From Parapristionchus giblindavisi (taxonomy: Eukaryota > Nematoda > Chromadorea > Rhabditida > Diplogasteridae): a stretch of 64,000 nt of DNA. Positions 29,901-45,000 of this stretch are shown here, one piece after another. Location of the stretch: assembly GCA_943737045.1 (NCBI GenBank), contig CALSFV010000223.1, positions 496,001-560,000 of the forward strand. The letters are read 5' to 3'. Under the pieces are notes generated by a model. It made no database searches, had not been told where the DNA came from, and was given only the letters and a program-made list of their open reading frames with translations. The position numbers were made by a program, and so were the translations under genes. Positions within the stretch are counted from its first letter, which is position 1. Every line of letters begins with the position of its first letter.

Positions 29901-32900
29901 GTACTGTAACAAGTGATCTTTGATCTTTCGTCTGTTGTAATTATACGAAAGCTTTCCGGTTTCGAGACTCTTTTGGATGTTATGCTTGAATAACTTTCAA
30001 AAAAAATTTAAAATGACTACACTGCAATCAAGTAAAGACGCTCGATGAGCAAGGCGATTGCGCGTTTCATGAAACATTCAGGTAAATAACATCCGGATAA
30101 CGATGCTTTCTAAGCGGTGAAAGTGCATTATAAAGGTCACAATTGGGGACAACTTCAGAACACTGGTGGACCAGTCAAAAAGTATAGTATAAAATTCCGG
30201 AATAAGTGGCCTATTCCCTCTTGTTTATTTTATTTTTTGCCACACCTAAAATTTTCAAATTTGAGCAATTGTCCCCATTTTTGCCCACTGCTACAACCCA
30301 TCACTGATATGAATAAACAATGAACAAGGGAGTTGCGAGGCAGCGGTGTGCTATCGATGTAGATAACGATAAGAGCAAATTAATCGATAATCAATACTCT
30401 TGCCACCGTACTTGTCTCCACCATTGTCGCTGTCTCTGGTCTCCTCGTTCACCGTGCCCAGATACCATTGGCCATCGATCGCCGACATGATCTGATCGCC
30501 CGTTTGGAAGTCTGCAACGATCAATAGATACGGTATACGGTATAGATCGAATGGTTGATCGATTGAAAAGAGTTACGTTATTGTAAGATCCATTTGGATT
30601 AAGGTATAATAGATACGAATTATTATGGAATTGATTACGATAGACTGAACAGGATTGCATATCGAGAAATGACTAATAATCAATTGTAATCTACTCAAGT
30701 TCAAAGATCAAAGATCAAAGATCACTCACTCGCATTCACACTCTCCTCGTAGATCGCCTTAGGGATGATGAAGTCGGCGACGTTGTCAATGTCATGGTAC
30801 CTGAAATAGTAATAATATTAATATCATTGGCTCAATCAGGGAACATGAAGATGGAATTCATGGAAAATGAACTTATCCAAGATAAACGGTCCCCTTGTAT
30901 GGGATTTCACTATCAAAACACAAATGTCGCTTATTGGCAGCAAAAAATAAACCCAAAAACAAGCCCATTCTCCATGAATTCCGTATGTGATGTTACATTT
31001 TCAAAACGTGCGCACGCCGTCATTCGAAATAGTGTTACATTCGGAAACGACCAACGTCAACTTTGATTTTGAAGTGTGTTGGGTCTCAAGTGGAAAACCC
31101 TTATTGTCAATTGGGATACGGTAAGAAGTTACCGTAACCATGGATCAATAATGGCTGACTACCGTAACCTTTTACAGTAATTTCATGATCCATCAGGGTT
31201 TTCCGCTCGAGACCGAAAACACTTTTTGTGAAACGTATATACGGCGTGCGCACGTTTTGAAAACGTAACACCACAATACCGGACCCCAAATCAATCAATA
31301 AATCGATAAACCAATCGTACGAGACAATCCACGAGTCGCCTGTCCTTCGACCCTGCGCGTCCGTTCTGCTCAGTTTCAGCTGCGTCATTCGATACGGTCG
31401 CATAATGTACCGTATATCATCGACTATCGCGTGTACCTCCTCGCCAAACTTGGACCTACAACGGCGGCAGATAACACTGGCTCCGCCCACTTTCTCAACG
31501 CCCGCCAAACCCGTCTGGCCTCCGCCGCGCTCCCCACACTTACTGCGGCAGCATCTTCCTCGTGACCCTGTACAGATCGATGTTCTCGACGGCCTGCACG
31601 AACGTCTCGTGACCCTTCCTGATGTATACGATGGAGTCGCCGAGCTGTAATAAAATAGACAGTGGATGAAATCCTAGCTTCAGCTCTGGTATTTCCAAAC
31701 TTGAAGTGTACTTACACTTTCATTTTAAGTAGACTTGTAAGTCTACTTCAAGTGAGACGTCACTATGTAAGTATACTTAAAGTGAGACGCAAGTCAACTT
31801 AAGGTGAAAAAGTGACGTCACTCACTTGAAGCAGACTTAAAATAGATATCAAGTCAGTGACGTATTTTAAGTAGACTTTAAGTTTTGAAATATCAGAAAG
31901 GGAACATGGGGGTGCCTTGTATTTATTGTTAGGGAAAATACAAGGCAACCCCCATGCATTCTGAATCTATGATTTTGCGGGACCCGACATATGGTTCATG
32001 GCACACATTTGATGCGCGACCTTAAAAAATGTGAACGATGCAACGCAAAATTACGTTACAATCTATGAAGCCTGGCCGCTTTTTTTTAAATGCTGAAAGA
32101 AATGTTTGTTGAAAAAGTTTTTTTTGCTGAAAATTTTGAAAATCTCTAACACAGCGACATATCGTATACCTGGGCAATGTACGGGAATCGTTGGCCTTTC
32201 ACCCCACGCATACACAGCGGAAACGATCGCTGCCAGTCCGCTGAAGAGAACGAACGATCGATAACCATTAAACATTACGCCCACTCGATTCCATCATTCA
32301 TTTGTTCTAATGTGCAGAGTAATAAAAATCGATATCGATCGATAACTACAGTATACCTACCCAATTCCCTCCTGGCTCTGGGAGCCGGCCGAGCCAGTTC
32401 CTCGTCGTTCATCGCGTCTTCCTCGGGTCCGTCTCCATTAGCCGACTGTGGACTCCGACGAGATCTTAGAAAACAGGTAAGCATAATGTATTAATGTCTT
32501 CGAATAACTAGACACTGTGAAACAAGAAATCAACCGGCGCTGTCGGTCACGGGGTCACTGGGATTGTCGCGCTAGTTTGCCGCAAGAATCAACAACATAC
32601 ATGAGCGGGGTACCTGGAGCTCGATTCTACAGGGGGCATTCGAACGAAAAATGCTTAATTTTACAAGGGGCCTTCATTTTTTTCTTCAAAAATGTCACCT
32701 AAACGTCATTTTTTGCAGGGAGCATTCCACAAATTTTGGAAAATTCCTAATTTTACAGGGGGCACCCCCATGTTGGCGCCCATGTATGATCAACAACCAT
32801 AGGTCGAAAAGTATGTTACAAAGTACCAAGTCTGACCGGATTTTAAGCCAAAATTGTACAAAAATCGAAAAACTTGACCGGATTTTGAGCCAAAATTTCA

Positions 32901-34877
32901 CAAAAATCGAAAAACCTGACCGGATTTTGAGGCAAATTTGCCAAAAAATCGAAAAACCTGGTCGGATTTTGAAAACCGATAACCTAGCTATTCGTCCTTC
33001 TAGAGGGTCCGGGCATCGACGTCGACGGCACCGTATCGTCCATCATATCGATCGTGAGATCGTTGCCAAAATCGTCGTCTTCCTGCATATATTATCGATT
33101 GATTGATTGGCTACCGTAGTCAATGGTATCGATTGATGGGCCACCGTAGTAACTGTTATCGATTGAATGGCTACCGTAGCCAATGTTTACACAGAACTCA
33201 TCAATATAGGTCAAATAGCTACGTTACATATTTGCAAAATGCGGTCAAGCCATAAAATTTCACTCATTGACTAAGCGTCAGTGATGTTCTATCAATATCC
33301 CAGACCCTTCAAATGCGTGTGGGTACCTAGATTTTGGGTCAAAATGCGTGTGGGTAGCCCGATTTTGAAATGTGGATACCCCAAAATCGTGAAAATTTCA
33401 AGAAAATCGTCAATTTATGGTCCAATTTTGCGGGTGGGTACCCATGAAAGGCCAATTTTTGCGGGTGGGTCTATCCCATGGGATAACCATAGACCATGTC
33501 TGCTAAGCGTGCTGACTGCACACTGGTGATCAATGAGAAACACTAATTCAACCAGGGGTTGGTAATACCCTATGGGATAAATTAGTCATAGGTCGAATCA
33601 TGCATGGGCTGGGTACCTGGAGATCGATTCTACAGGTGACATTCGAACGAAAAATGGTTTATTTTACATGGGGCTTTCACCTTTTTTTATCACAAATTTC
33701 ACCTAAACGTCATTTTACAGAGGGGGGGGGGCACCGCCATGTCGGCGTACATGTATGGGTCGAATAGATACGTTACAAATTTGCCAAAATTCGATGAGGT
33801 TTTCACAAAAATCACAAAATGCGGTTAGGCTACGTAGTTTGCAACGTACTTTTCGACCTAAGCTCATCAATAACCTCACTAATTCCATGACTTCCCATAC
33901 AATGCTCCAATCAAATCTCCATATACCTTACTCATCGCCATCTACAGCAACCCTCAACTACATTACCCACACCATAATCACATACGTACCCCATCTACCG
34001 TACACTGGCGGATCACAACTCTCAACATCGTATACAGTACTCAAATACAGTACCCCAGCTACCGTATGCTCACGACTCTCAACATCGTACACAGTAACCA
34101 AATACAGTACTTCCAACCACCGTACCTCAACCCTCCTGCGCCTCCTCCGTTCCGATCGACTGTGCTGGCTGCTCTCATCTTCTTCCTCGTCATCGTCCAC
34201 AATACGCACTCCGCCTTCCAACTCTTCTTCCTCTTCTTCATCTTCACCTTCTCTCCTCCTCCTTCGCTGCCTCCGACTAGTGCTTGACTGGCTCTGCTGC
34301 TGCTGCAAAAACGCATATAAATGCTTTATTTAAAGGAGCAAGAGTTTTCTGTGGTTTACTTATTATTGCTTTACCCACATGTATTGTTTCATGCTGAGCA
34401 TGTTGATAAATATTACATTATTTAGCCGTTTTAATTAACATAGATACTGGAGTACGCTAAACTAGAAGTTGTGCCCTATGGCGTATAATTAAAATCAGTG
34501 GCCACTACCGTTTCAAAAAGCGACAAAAATTACCAGAAACCGCAATAAAGCCAGTTCGCGATCGACCATTACAGTGCGAATACCGTATACCTGTTCTCGT
34601 CGTTCTCGCTCACGCTCGCGTCTTCCCTCGCCGATCTCGTAGTCCTCGTCATCGGAGTCCGAGTCATCCCAGCCGGAGACCTCCGACGCGTCAGCCGCGT
34701 CTGCAGCCGCGTCTCCGCTTCCGGCGCCGACTCCTGGCGAATCGAAGTAGTCGCGGCTGTCCTCGTCGTCCAGCGCCAGCAGATCGCCTGCCACTGAAAC
34801 GGTGAAATTCATTATGAGATATGGGCTATGAAAGAACTACTCCATACGTGAAGAGGATCAACAAACTTTTAATGATT

Positions 34878-34918
<41 letters not shown>

Positions 34919-35245
34919 TCTTCTTCTAGGAAAAATACCATGAACAAAGCACCTCGATGAACTAGGTTCATACAACAATCGTATACGAACAATTTTTAAA
35001 AATTTAGTTAAGTTCATCTTACCTATCAGAGTACATAACACCGCAAGATGCCTGCACCGCCTTACAGTAGCCTACAGTACCTACAGTATCCACACATCAT
35101 AACCGAAAACTACCGTATACCTGGACTGCTGTCCGGCACGTGGCGACGCGTCGACGAAGCGTTGTTGCGGTAGCCGCGCGGACGGAACTCCTGAGAGGCA
35201 AACGAATGGATTAACAATATTATTTTATTTATAATAATAATAATA

Positions 35246-35281
<36 letters not shown>

Positions 35282-36037
35282 ATACTCACCTGTCTGAACT
35301 GATTTGCCGCAGCAAGGGCAGCGGCGAATGAGGTCGGTCGACTGGCCCGAGCACGAGCTGAAACGATATCATTATAATCATTATTATTATTATTATTATT
35401 AGTATCATGAATATTTTTTACTATTATCATATTTCAACCAAATAGCAAGTATACAAAGTTTGTGAATAGAAAAGCAGAGAACACGCTTTACACACTCTCT
35501 CGCCTCTTAGTCTTTTCTTTTCATGATTTTTGAACAGCCCATTAATTAAAGACACACACGTGCAAATTTCACTCTCCGCTCTGACAACGTTCTCTCATTG
35601 ATAAAGAAAGCGAGAGAGCGTTGCCAGAGCGGAGAATGTATCGAGCATACCCTTCTTCTGCTGAATGGGCACCTCCGGCAGCGCGACCTCGGGTATCGTC
35701 ACCACCTATACATAAATAATATAAATATTAACATTATAATATTTAATTTTATAAATATACTATAATATTGTCATATATAATACAAATATATGAATATATG
35801 ATAATGCACAAATATAGGAATGCATGCGCATTAAATACAAATTTTGAGATGTGAATATGGAAATATTAGCAATTGCGCGTCATGGTGTTAAAGTTTGAAA
35901 AAAATAAAAGTAATTCAAAAAATATAAATAAATAAATAAATAAAAGTAATCCACCTCAATCTTGGCCGCTTCCGCGTCGTACTCGGCGCGCTCGAGCGCA
36001 CTGTGCGCCTGTTGGCGATCGGCGGTACTCTGCGGAA

Positions 36038-36072
<35 letters not shown>

Positions 36073-39000
36073 TACTACTATTATTATTATTATACAGCGT
36101 TTCTCTAACACAGGAAGAACGCGCATTGGAAATTTGGCAAAATGCGACTGTACTCTCTCACTTTTACATGCTCTCTCTATTTTCCGATCTACATTTTTAT
36201 CTGTTACTCCATGACCGCTCTCGAAACGCTGTGTATTAATATTCAAGGACAACTTTTCTCAAACACCAGCTACAGTACAACTAGATACTACGACTACAGT
36301 AATGTTTGGCCTTTTTTTACCGTACCCTGACTTCGTATTGATCGAGAGGCCGCATAATGTCACGATCGAGCCAGGCACACTCCAGCGACGCGTCCGACTC
36401 AATGTGCTCCTGAGATATAGATATATAAAATATAAAATAGTCAATTCAATGATATTTTAATCAATGCAAACTGGCCCTATTAAAACCAAAAAAATATAAA
36501 ATTGTGCTTTATGATGTTCAGGCCTGTACAGCTAATTGAAGTAGAGGCCGGAACAAATCTAATTTCCAACAGCGCTCACTGGCCGCACCCCTCTTCGTGG
36601 TATTCGCTTCACACCCGGCGGAATCACGTTTAACCTCATCATTATATAAGCAATCGCACCGGCACGATAATTCGGTTCTTTCCGGGATGTCACATTACAT
36701 ACCCAAATCGCTCATTCTCCGCGCCCGTCTTCAGGTGTTCAACTTTCCACCGGGTGAAATCACGCTCAACCTCATCCTTATAACCCTCCACTCGCATCAA
36801 CCAGGATTGCTTATGCACCGGTGCTAGATATATCCCCAACAGAGATGGTATTAACGATTAACGAATTAACGAAAATCGTTAATTTTAACGATATTTTTCG
36901 TTAAATTTTAAAGATTAACGAATTAACGAAAATTAGTTAATTTTCGTTAATTTTTTCGTTAATGAAAATGAGTGTTTGGATGCTGGAGAAGCGCATTTTT
37001 CTTACAAATTAGCACCGTAGGTCGAAAAGTATGTTACAAAGTACCAAGCCTGACCGCATTTTGAGCCAAAATTCCCAAAAAAATCGAAAAACCTGACCGC
37101 ATTTTGTGCCAAAATTTCACAAGAATCGAAAAACCTGACCGCATTTTGAGCCAAATTTGCCAAAAATAGAAAAACCTGACCGCATTTTGTAAACCGATAA
37201 CCTAGCTATTCGACCTATGATTAGCACCCCTTTTCTAAGCAATATCTATTTTTTTGTCCAAATTCTTTTTTTTCTTCAGTTTTTAAAGCTGTATTAGTTT
37301 AAAAACAATTGATTTATCGATTTAAGGGACATCGATGTTCATGTTGTTCTAATAAATAAACATGTTTGGAAAAAATTTCATATTTTGAGCATTAACGAAA
37401 GGCAACGAAATTAACGACTTATTTTTCGTTAATTTAACGACTTAACGAAAATTTTCATTAACGAACATCTCTGATCCCCAATACTTCCCACCAGGCACAT
37501 TCCCGTCTCACAGTCTGTTGAAAATGGCTGAAGTCGAAAAATTCATGATGACCAGAGACCAAATACTAGTTGCCATTATATCAATAGTGAGTTAACGTTT
37601 ATCTTTCTAGATACCGTAACCAAAACTACCGTAATCGAATCGGGATTTGAATTGAATTTTGCTATAATATCGAAGGGTACGGTAGCTAGATAGCACGCTC
37701 AACCTCACCCTTTCCAAAGTCCAATCGCACCTTCACTCACCACGCCCAGCTTCAGGTGCGCAGTTCAACCCCATCCTTATCATACTCCAATCGCATCAAC
37801 CCCGTTCGTTTCTACACCACTTGCATGTCCCAATACTTCGCACCAGGCACATTCGAGCCTCCCATTCCCGCCTCACAGTACCAGCAGAAGACCAAGGCGC
37901 TCACTCACCGCGTCCAACTTTAGATATTCACTTCCCACCCGGCGGATTCACGTTCAACCTCATTTTTATACACGTCCACTCGCACCCTAGTTAATGCTAA
38001 TCATATAGACCAACCATAACCCCACCAAAAGTAGAATATATTTATTTTAAACGTTATAGATTTATAAAATGCGGCAATGTTTCCAAAAAAAATCCCTAAA
38101 TGAGACCAGGCTTCGCAGTTAGTAACGCACTTTTCCACCGCTACTTCCCCACGCATTCCTGCATCACAGTCACATCCAATTCCCCCGTTCGCTCACTCAT
38201 TGTCAAAGCACCCCTCTTCGAATGCGCATTTTCCACCCGGTGGATTCTCGTTCAACCTCATCATTATAAACGCCCAATCACATTAACCACCGATCAACAT
38301 GACTAGGCGATTAGGCCCAATACTTCTCACCAGGCGCATTCCCGCTTCACAGTCTCAACAAATACTCACCACGCCCGCCTTGAGGTGCTCCCTGCCCGGC
38401 ACGAGCACCTGCTCCTTGTGCGCGTACACGTCGTTGTCCATGCTGATGAGCAGGGGCGGGCGCATCAGATGAGGAGCGACGTGAGTGTCTTCATCCAGCG
38501 CGAAGCCCGCCTCGTCCAGCAGCACCGTCCTAATTTATAATAATTAATTATTTAATTAATTATTTAATTAATTAATTAATTTATTTATTAATCACATCCT
38601 AATTTATTTTCATTCATTAATTAAGCACCGTCCTGTGATGAGGCATGACTAATTAACTAATTAATTACACAATTAACATAATTAATTCGACGTCATGATA
38701 TCATCGTTTAACATTTATTTTAGCCTTTTTTCTTAAATTTTCTAACTCAACCTAGGTTAAATCTCTCTCCCCTTGTTTCTTTCTATCTAATTTATGTATA
38801 CTATGATGAAAAAAAATGAGGAAATAAAAAGGCGAACTATAACCATACATTTTTGCAAACAAACTTCGATTGATGATCGAAAATAATTGTACAGGTACAC
38901 TTGTGGAATTCATGTTCCAAGGAGTTTAAAAAATGGGTACTAGTTTGATCAACGATAATCACTACAGTTGATATAATCGTCAAGACTTATCCCAATTAAA

Positions 39001-42000
39001 TAAACAATATAATAGTAATAGATGTACAAGCATAGGTTTGCATGCACGTAAAATGTAAATTATTAAAAGAAATATGTAGGTTAGTTATATTGCGCCTTAT
39101 GGTCATACATGGGCGGGGTACCTGGAGCTCGATTCTACAGGGGCATCCGAACGAAAAATGGCTAATTTGACAAGGGGCCTTCACTTTTTTTCAAAATTTC
39201 CACCTAAACGTGATTTTTTTACAGGGGGCATTCTATAAATTTTCGAAAAACCCTAATTTTACAGGGGGGGGGCACCCCCATGTTGGCGCCCATATATGCT
39301 CATGGTGTTTCGGCCGCCAGTGGCCCGCCGCGTCAATGCCGATTTCCCCCGCGATTTAGTAAATTTTTTTTAAAGTTTAAAAAAATAATGATAATCACTT
39401 GTAATCCGTGGAGAAGAACTGCTCCCGGGGCACGAGACGGGCGGCGTAGTTCGATCCGAGACCGAAGACCGAGAAGCGACCGATTCGGTCCACCTGATGA
39501 CGACAACAACGAGATCAAGTATTATTTTGCTAGTGCCCCCGCGCTATCCTACCACCACACGCTAAATCCATCTAATAATAATAATAATAATAATTTATAT
39601 ACGCCCGAGGCGCAACAACAATTAAGTGTTCACATTAATAAGGAAGATATGATTGATTGATGAAGATATAATCTAATAATCCCGTTCGAAATGCACACAC
39701 TCTGCAGAGCTTGGACGTGGACGTGTGTCCGCCGTTACGAGCGGAGGCATGTAAAGCAATTGTACAACAATCATACATTTTCGGCGCCCTCACCGAATCA
39801 TTTGTATATAGTGGGTCGATTTAGAAAAATCGTTATTTTTCGCTTAAATTGTAATCTTTCTCATAAAAAGAGTGGTTTATATAGTGGGTCGACGCTAAAA
39901 ATGAGCCGTATATAGTGGGTAAATCCTCACACTGTGAGGGTATGAAAATGTATGGCATCAACAACAAGTGCCCTCCTCACCAGTGCAAACTTGGTTCCGC
40001 ACGCGGTCATGGCCATGTCGTGCACTGCCGAGGCCGGCCCGTGCTCCACCGTGTTCGTCCACCGGCGCAGCTGCTGTCCCGAGAACACGTCCCACATCTG
40101 AACATCGGAGATCAAAGATCAAAGATCAGAGATGAAACATAAAAATTCAAACTAATTATAAGACATAACACGTGAAAAGGCTACAAAGTCAGTGCAAAAC
40201 TTTTTTGAAAAAAAGGTGTATCACTATTATTATGGTCTAGCAGTGATCACCCGCAGGACTTCGTGCGCCTTGAATAACGGGTTGTACCTTTACCTTTTAC
40301 CATTTTATCACTATTATTATTATTATTATTATTATTGTTATTATTTAATTAAAATACTCACAATAATGCAGCCATCGTGTCCTCCGGTCAGGATCATATT
40401 CTCATGAATCGGATGGGCGAGGATGTGGAAGGGCATGTCGGAGTGGCCGTCCGTCAGCTTGAACAACTGCTCGGCTGGAATAAATAAATAAATAATAAAT
40501 GAAATCTAACTTTGTAAAATCATAGGTCGAATAGCTAGGTTATCCGTTTTCAAAATCCGGTCAGGTTTTTTCGATTTTTGAAAAAATTTTGGCTCAAAAT
40601 TTGATCAGGTTTTTCGATTTTTATGAAATAATGGCTCAAAATTCTTTCAGGCTTGGTACTTTGTAACATACTTCTCGAGCTATGTGTAAAATCAACATAA
40701 CATTCTTTTATGCTTTAAATAAAAAAGCCGTTAGCAAAACCAAGATACGGTAATCGATAATTCTCAAATCAATCAATAATTAATCACCCGTCACCGGATC
40801 CCAGACGCGGATGCTAAAGTCCGAGCCGGACGTGATAATCCGCGAGTCGTCCGTCGACCAGCACACCATAGCTACCTGCAGACCGAATTATTGATTGATT
40901 TAAGGATTTTAAAAAAATCAATAAATCAATCGAAACTACAGTATACCTTGTAGCGATTTTTCGTGTTGGGATTCGCGAGAAAGTTCTTGCCGCAGATCCT
41001 CACCAGCTCTTCCTGAACAAGCAAATTAAGTGCGAAAATCAAGCAATAAATAACAATTAAATTATGAAAATCAATCAATAAATATCAATTAAATTATGAA
41101 AATCAATCAATAGTAACACTCACCGTACTCAACTTCAGGATGGTCGGCTTCCACTGATTGTATTGGAAACGCCAGACCTGGCAAAGGAATTAATCGATAA
41201 ACATTATACATTCCACATAAGTCTTTTGAAAAATATCCGTAATATTATGAATAATTACATTATTTTCTTTTTTCTCTCTCTTTTTTTATAATAAATGCCA
41301 GTCAGCTACTATCAATACATACTATTGACAAGGGCAATCAGTCAATCGATAATCAATAGTCCAAGTCGATCAACCAATATCAATCGATATCAATCAATAT
41401 CAATCGATATCAATCAATATCAATCAATATCAATTAACATCAATCAATACCAATCGATACCAGGATTACTTACAATGGTCATTCCGTCGTTGGAACCAGA
41501 CACGAAGCTGAGGCCACGGTGCGCCCACACCAACGAGTCCACAGTGCCCTGAAAGATCACCACTAAATTGTGATTGAAATTTGAAAAAAAATGTGTTTGT
41601 GATTGAATTTGAAAATTGAATATTGAATTTGAAAATTTAATTGATTTGCAAATTTACAGGCAAAGATTTCCATCAATAGAAAAGTAAGAGCGATGCTAGA
41701 GTGTTGCCTGCTTACATGTGAACAGTGAGAAACACGAAATCAATTGGTTGGCAAGACTTTGTACCTACAGTGTAGCCTAAAAGTCATGGGACACTTTTTC
41801 AACTTTTCATAACTTTTGATCCAGGAAAGCAATCAAGCTGATCTTTTGAGTCAATGTACAGAATTTATCAAGGGATACAACCATGATGTGTTGGTGTAAT
41901 TAAATTAGTTCACAGTAGCATAGTACTGATTCTATCGAAATGCTCTTTTTTGAAAAATTACATTTCTTTGGTGAAAGGCGCAGTTCTTCTGAATCACTGT

Positions 42001-45000
42001 GAGAGTGTAGACATATAATAGGGCTGCACAGTCAAACAATCCGGAATGGCTCTGACTCCAATTTCGAGCTGTAGCTTTGTTGCAACTTTGACCCCCAAAA
42101 TTTATAACTCAGCTTCTAGATGTGCTAACGACCCGCTCTAAGTGCTGAAATGATTCTAGTGGCTAGTAACGTTTATCCCCAGATTATGGTAGTCAAAGCT
42201 CGACATTTGCCCTCAGGGCATAAAATATTTTTTTGAAGGAGGACTGAATTTGAGACCCTACCGTTCAGAGGCCGGGTCTTCTAAAAATATGGCTCCTGCG
42301 CAAGCAGCTTTGTAATGTATCATATGTTTATTTCCCTTATTTTGGTTTAGTTCCGATTCCTTTTAGACCCGTAGCTAAAGTTATGCTGAGGTCTACTCGG
42401 TTTCAGCGATCAAAGATCAAAATATAATGATCAAAGATCGAAGTTCAGCAATAGTATAAAAACTTTTGTGAACATCTCTAACATGCATAGGTGCTGTGAA
42501 AATAAAAGATTTCATCAATAGAGGGCCGGGAACGAGAGAAGTGAGAGAGAAAGCACAAGAGCGCGCACCGAGTAGACCTCAGCATAACTTTAGCTACGGG
42601 TCTAAAAGGAATCGAAACTAAACCAAAATAAGGGAAATAAATATATGATACATTACAAAGCTGCTTGCGCAGGAGCCATATTTTTAGAATGCCCGCCCTC
42701 TGAACGGTAGGGTCTCAAATTCAGTCCTCCTTCAAAAAAATTATTTTATGCCCTGAGGGCAAATGTCGATATAAAAAAGTTATAAAAAGTTGAAAAAGCG
42801 TCCCATGACTTTTAGGCTACACTGTATGGGATAGAGTCGCAGGAAATATAAGCATTGCGATACCATTTCCACCGCTTCTAAAAGACACTGAAACATGAAA
42901 CTACGCACTTTATCCACAGAGGCAGCACGAGCAGATTATATTATACTTTTTGGAGACAGTCATGAATGACACTTAAGAGAGATGGTCATTAAGACTCGAC
43001 CACCCCCGGACACGTGCGCTAGCAATGGGAACTGGGGGTCCATACTTGGGTGTTAGGAGTGTCACCGGCCCTTATTACACAAAACAGCAGAAATTTCCTG
43101 TTTGTGCCCTCAGGCTATTAGAAAAATTAATTTAAGTGCAAAAACGTTTAAAAATCATAATTTCTCAAATTGTTGAGATAAATTCCAAATATCATTTGCG
43201 ATGCGTCTAGGGTGCACAGAGCTTGCTAATTCACTATTAGCATCGAATGTGCGTTGATTCCTAAACCACTTTTTTTACTTAAAATTTTTGTTTTTTCGGA
43301 CAAATTATTGCTTGTTGTAGATTGCTGCAAAGATTTCCGACCAGGTATTGTAGCCTAAGCAATTCTGCATTGATTTCACTTAAAACCGGGTTCTTCCCGT
43401 TAGACCATCTTGCCGAAATTTTCGCTCGAATTTCCGTCATCGATGGTTTTCCCGAACAAATGTATTTTCCAAACGTATTTTCCAAACGATTGGTGCGGAA
43501 TTGTGGTCTACACAAAGTTTCGAGGTGAGGCCAGTCAAATGACACAAGAAGCCCATCACTTGGATCAATTTGAAAATTTCGATTTTCATGACCCGGGGGT
43601 CATGGTCCGAAAATTTCGAAATTTCTCAAGTTTGAAATGTTTTCATTTATGCGGCTTATTGTGAAGTACCAATGATGTGAATAATATTCATCCAATGCTC
43701 AATGGCTGATCTATCCTTTCAACCAATTTTTTGAAAATTTTCATTCTGATTGCGTGCGAAAAATCAGAATTGTGTTTGAATCAGTTTCCAACTTGATTTC
43801 TGTAACATTCTGTCATAGTACTTTACAATATACATAATCAATTTGAAAATCGTTCATTTTCGAAAATTCAATTTTTTTGCCATGAACCCGGGGTCATGGA
43901 AATCGATTTTTCAAAAGTGAGCCAAATGCCGGGATTTCAGTTCTACTATGTTTACTCATCGTGAAACTTCACATTGTCATTGTCATTTGCTCATTGTCGC
44001 AGCATTCGAGTCGACAAACTGCAATATTTCAAAAATTTACCGTGAAAGTAGGCACTCAAATTTAATTTTCTGAATTTTCGAAAATGAACAATTCTCATAT
44101 TGATTATGTATATTGTATAGTACTATGACAGAATGTTACAGAAAGCAAGTTGGAAACTGATTCAAACACAATTCTGATTTTTCGCACGCAATCAGAATGA
44201 AAATTTTCAAAAAAATGGTTGAAAGGATAGATCAGCCATTGAGCATTGGATAAATATTATTCACAGCATCAATACTTCACAATAAGCCGCAGAAATGAAA
44301 ACATTTCAAACTTGAGAAATTTTGAAAATTTTCAGACCATGACCCCCGGGTCATGAAAATCGAAATTTTCAAATTGATCCAAGTGATGGGCTTCTTGTGT
44401 CATTTGACTGGCCTCACTTCGAAACCTTGTGTAGACCACAATTCCGCACCAATCGTTTGGAAAATACGTTTGGAAAATACATTTGTTCGGGAAAACCATC
44501 GATGACGGAAATTCGAGCGAAAATTTCGGCAAGATGGTCTAACGGGAAGAACCCGGTTTTAAGTGAAATCAATGCAGAATTGCTTAGGCTACAATACCTG
44601 GTCGGAAATCTTTGCAGCAATCTACAACAAGCAATAATTTGTCCGAAAAAACAAAAATTTTAAGTAAAAAAAGTGGTTTAGGAATCAACGCACATTCGAT
44701 GCTAATAGTGAATTAGCAAGCTCTGTGCACCCTAGACGCATCGCAAATGATATTTGGAATTTATCTCAACAATTTGAGAAATTATGATTTTTAAACGTTT
44801 TTGCACTTAAATTAATTTTTCTAATAGCCTGAGGGCACAAACAGGAAATTTCTGCTGTTTTGTGTAATCAGGGCCGGTGACACTCCTAACACCCAAGTAT
44901 GGACCCCCAGTTCCCATTGCTAGCGCACGTGTCCGGGGGTGGTCGAATATGATCGAGTCTTAGGGAGCATGCCTCTTAATTAGCAGCCAGGCATATTTTA

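Larger units (their letters stand above)
28480..32240 (-). other. BRWD-type gene, Tudor-like region and bromodomain 1
   Basis: FPYIAQ-LGDSIVYIRKGHETFVQA and DFQTGDQIMSAIDGQWYLGT plus RLTIRWDTGEDEPFSPWDI match the cryptic Tudor region of PHIP. YHDIDNVADFIIPKAIYEES lies between. Bromodomain 1 follows: LAECLHALSELETV, FATPVNIDDYPDYPACVAYP (ZA loop), IDIQTIIERINNGYYR, VRHIAVSAKEFNEEHSCIV; the usual acetyl-lysine Asn position is occupied by the FNEEHS stretch. ITDIVAHYDACHDLPDDNLF ends the domain. Confidence 0.85.
27875..38300. repeat. Segmental duplication, copy 1 (inside the full gene)
   Basis: Colinear with 51682-62755. It begins near CCATACCCTCCACAAAAGATC (intron) and extends through the linker exons to an intron sequence near TCATTGTCAAAGCACCCCTC. 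Internal differences are mainly transposon insertions specific to one copy. Confidence 0.85.

Noticed and set aside
34059..34316. Acidic and basic alternative frames around the Gln/Glu/Arg exon
   Set aside because: The same exon read in other frames; phase with neighbouring exons picks the QQQSQSSTSRRQ frame.
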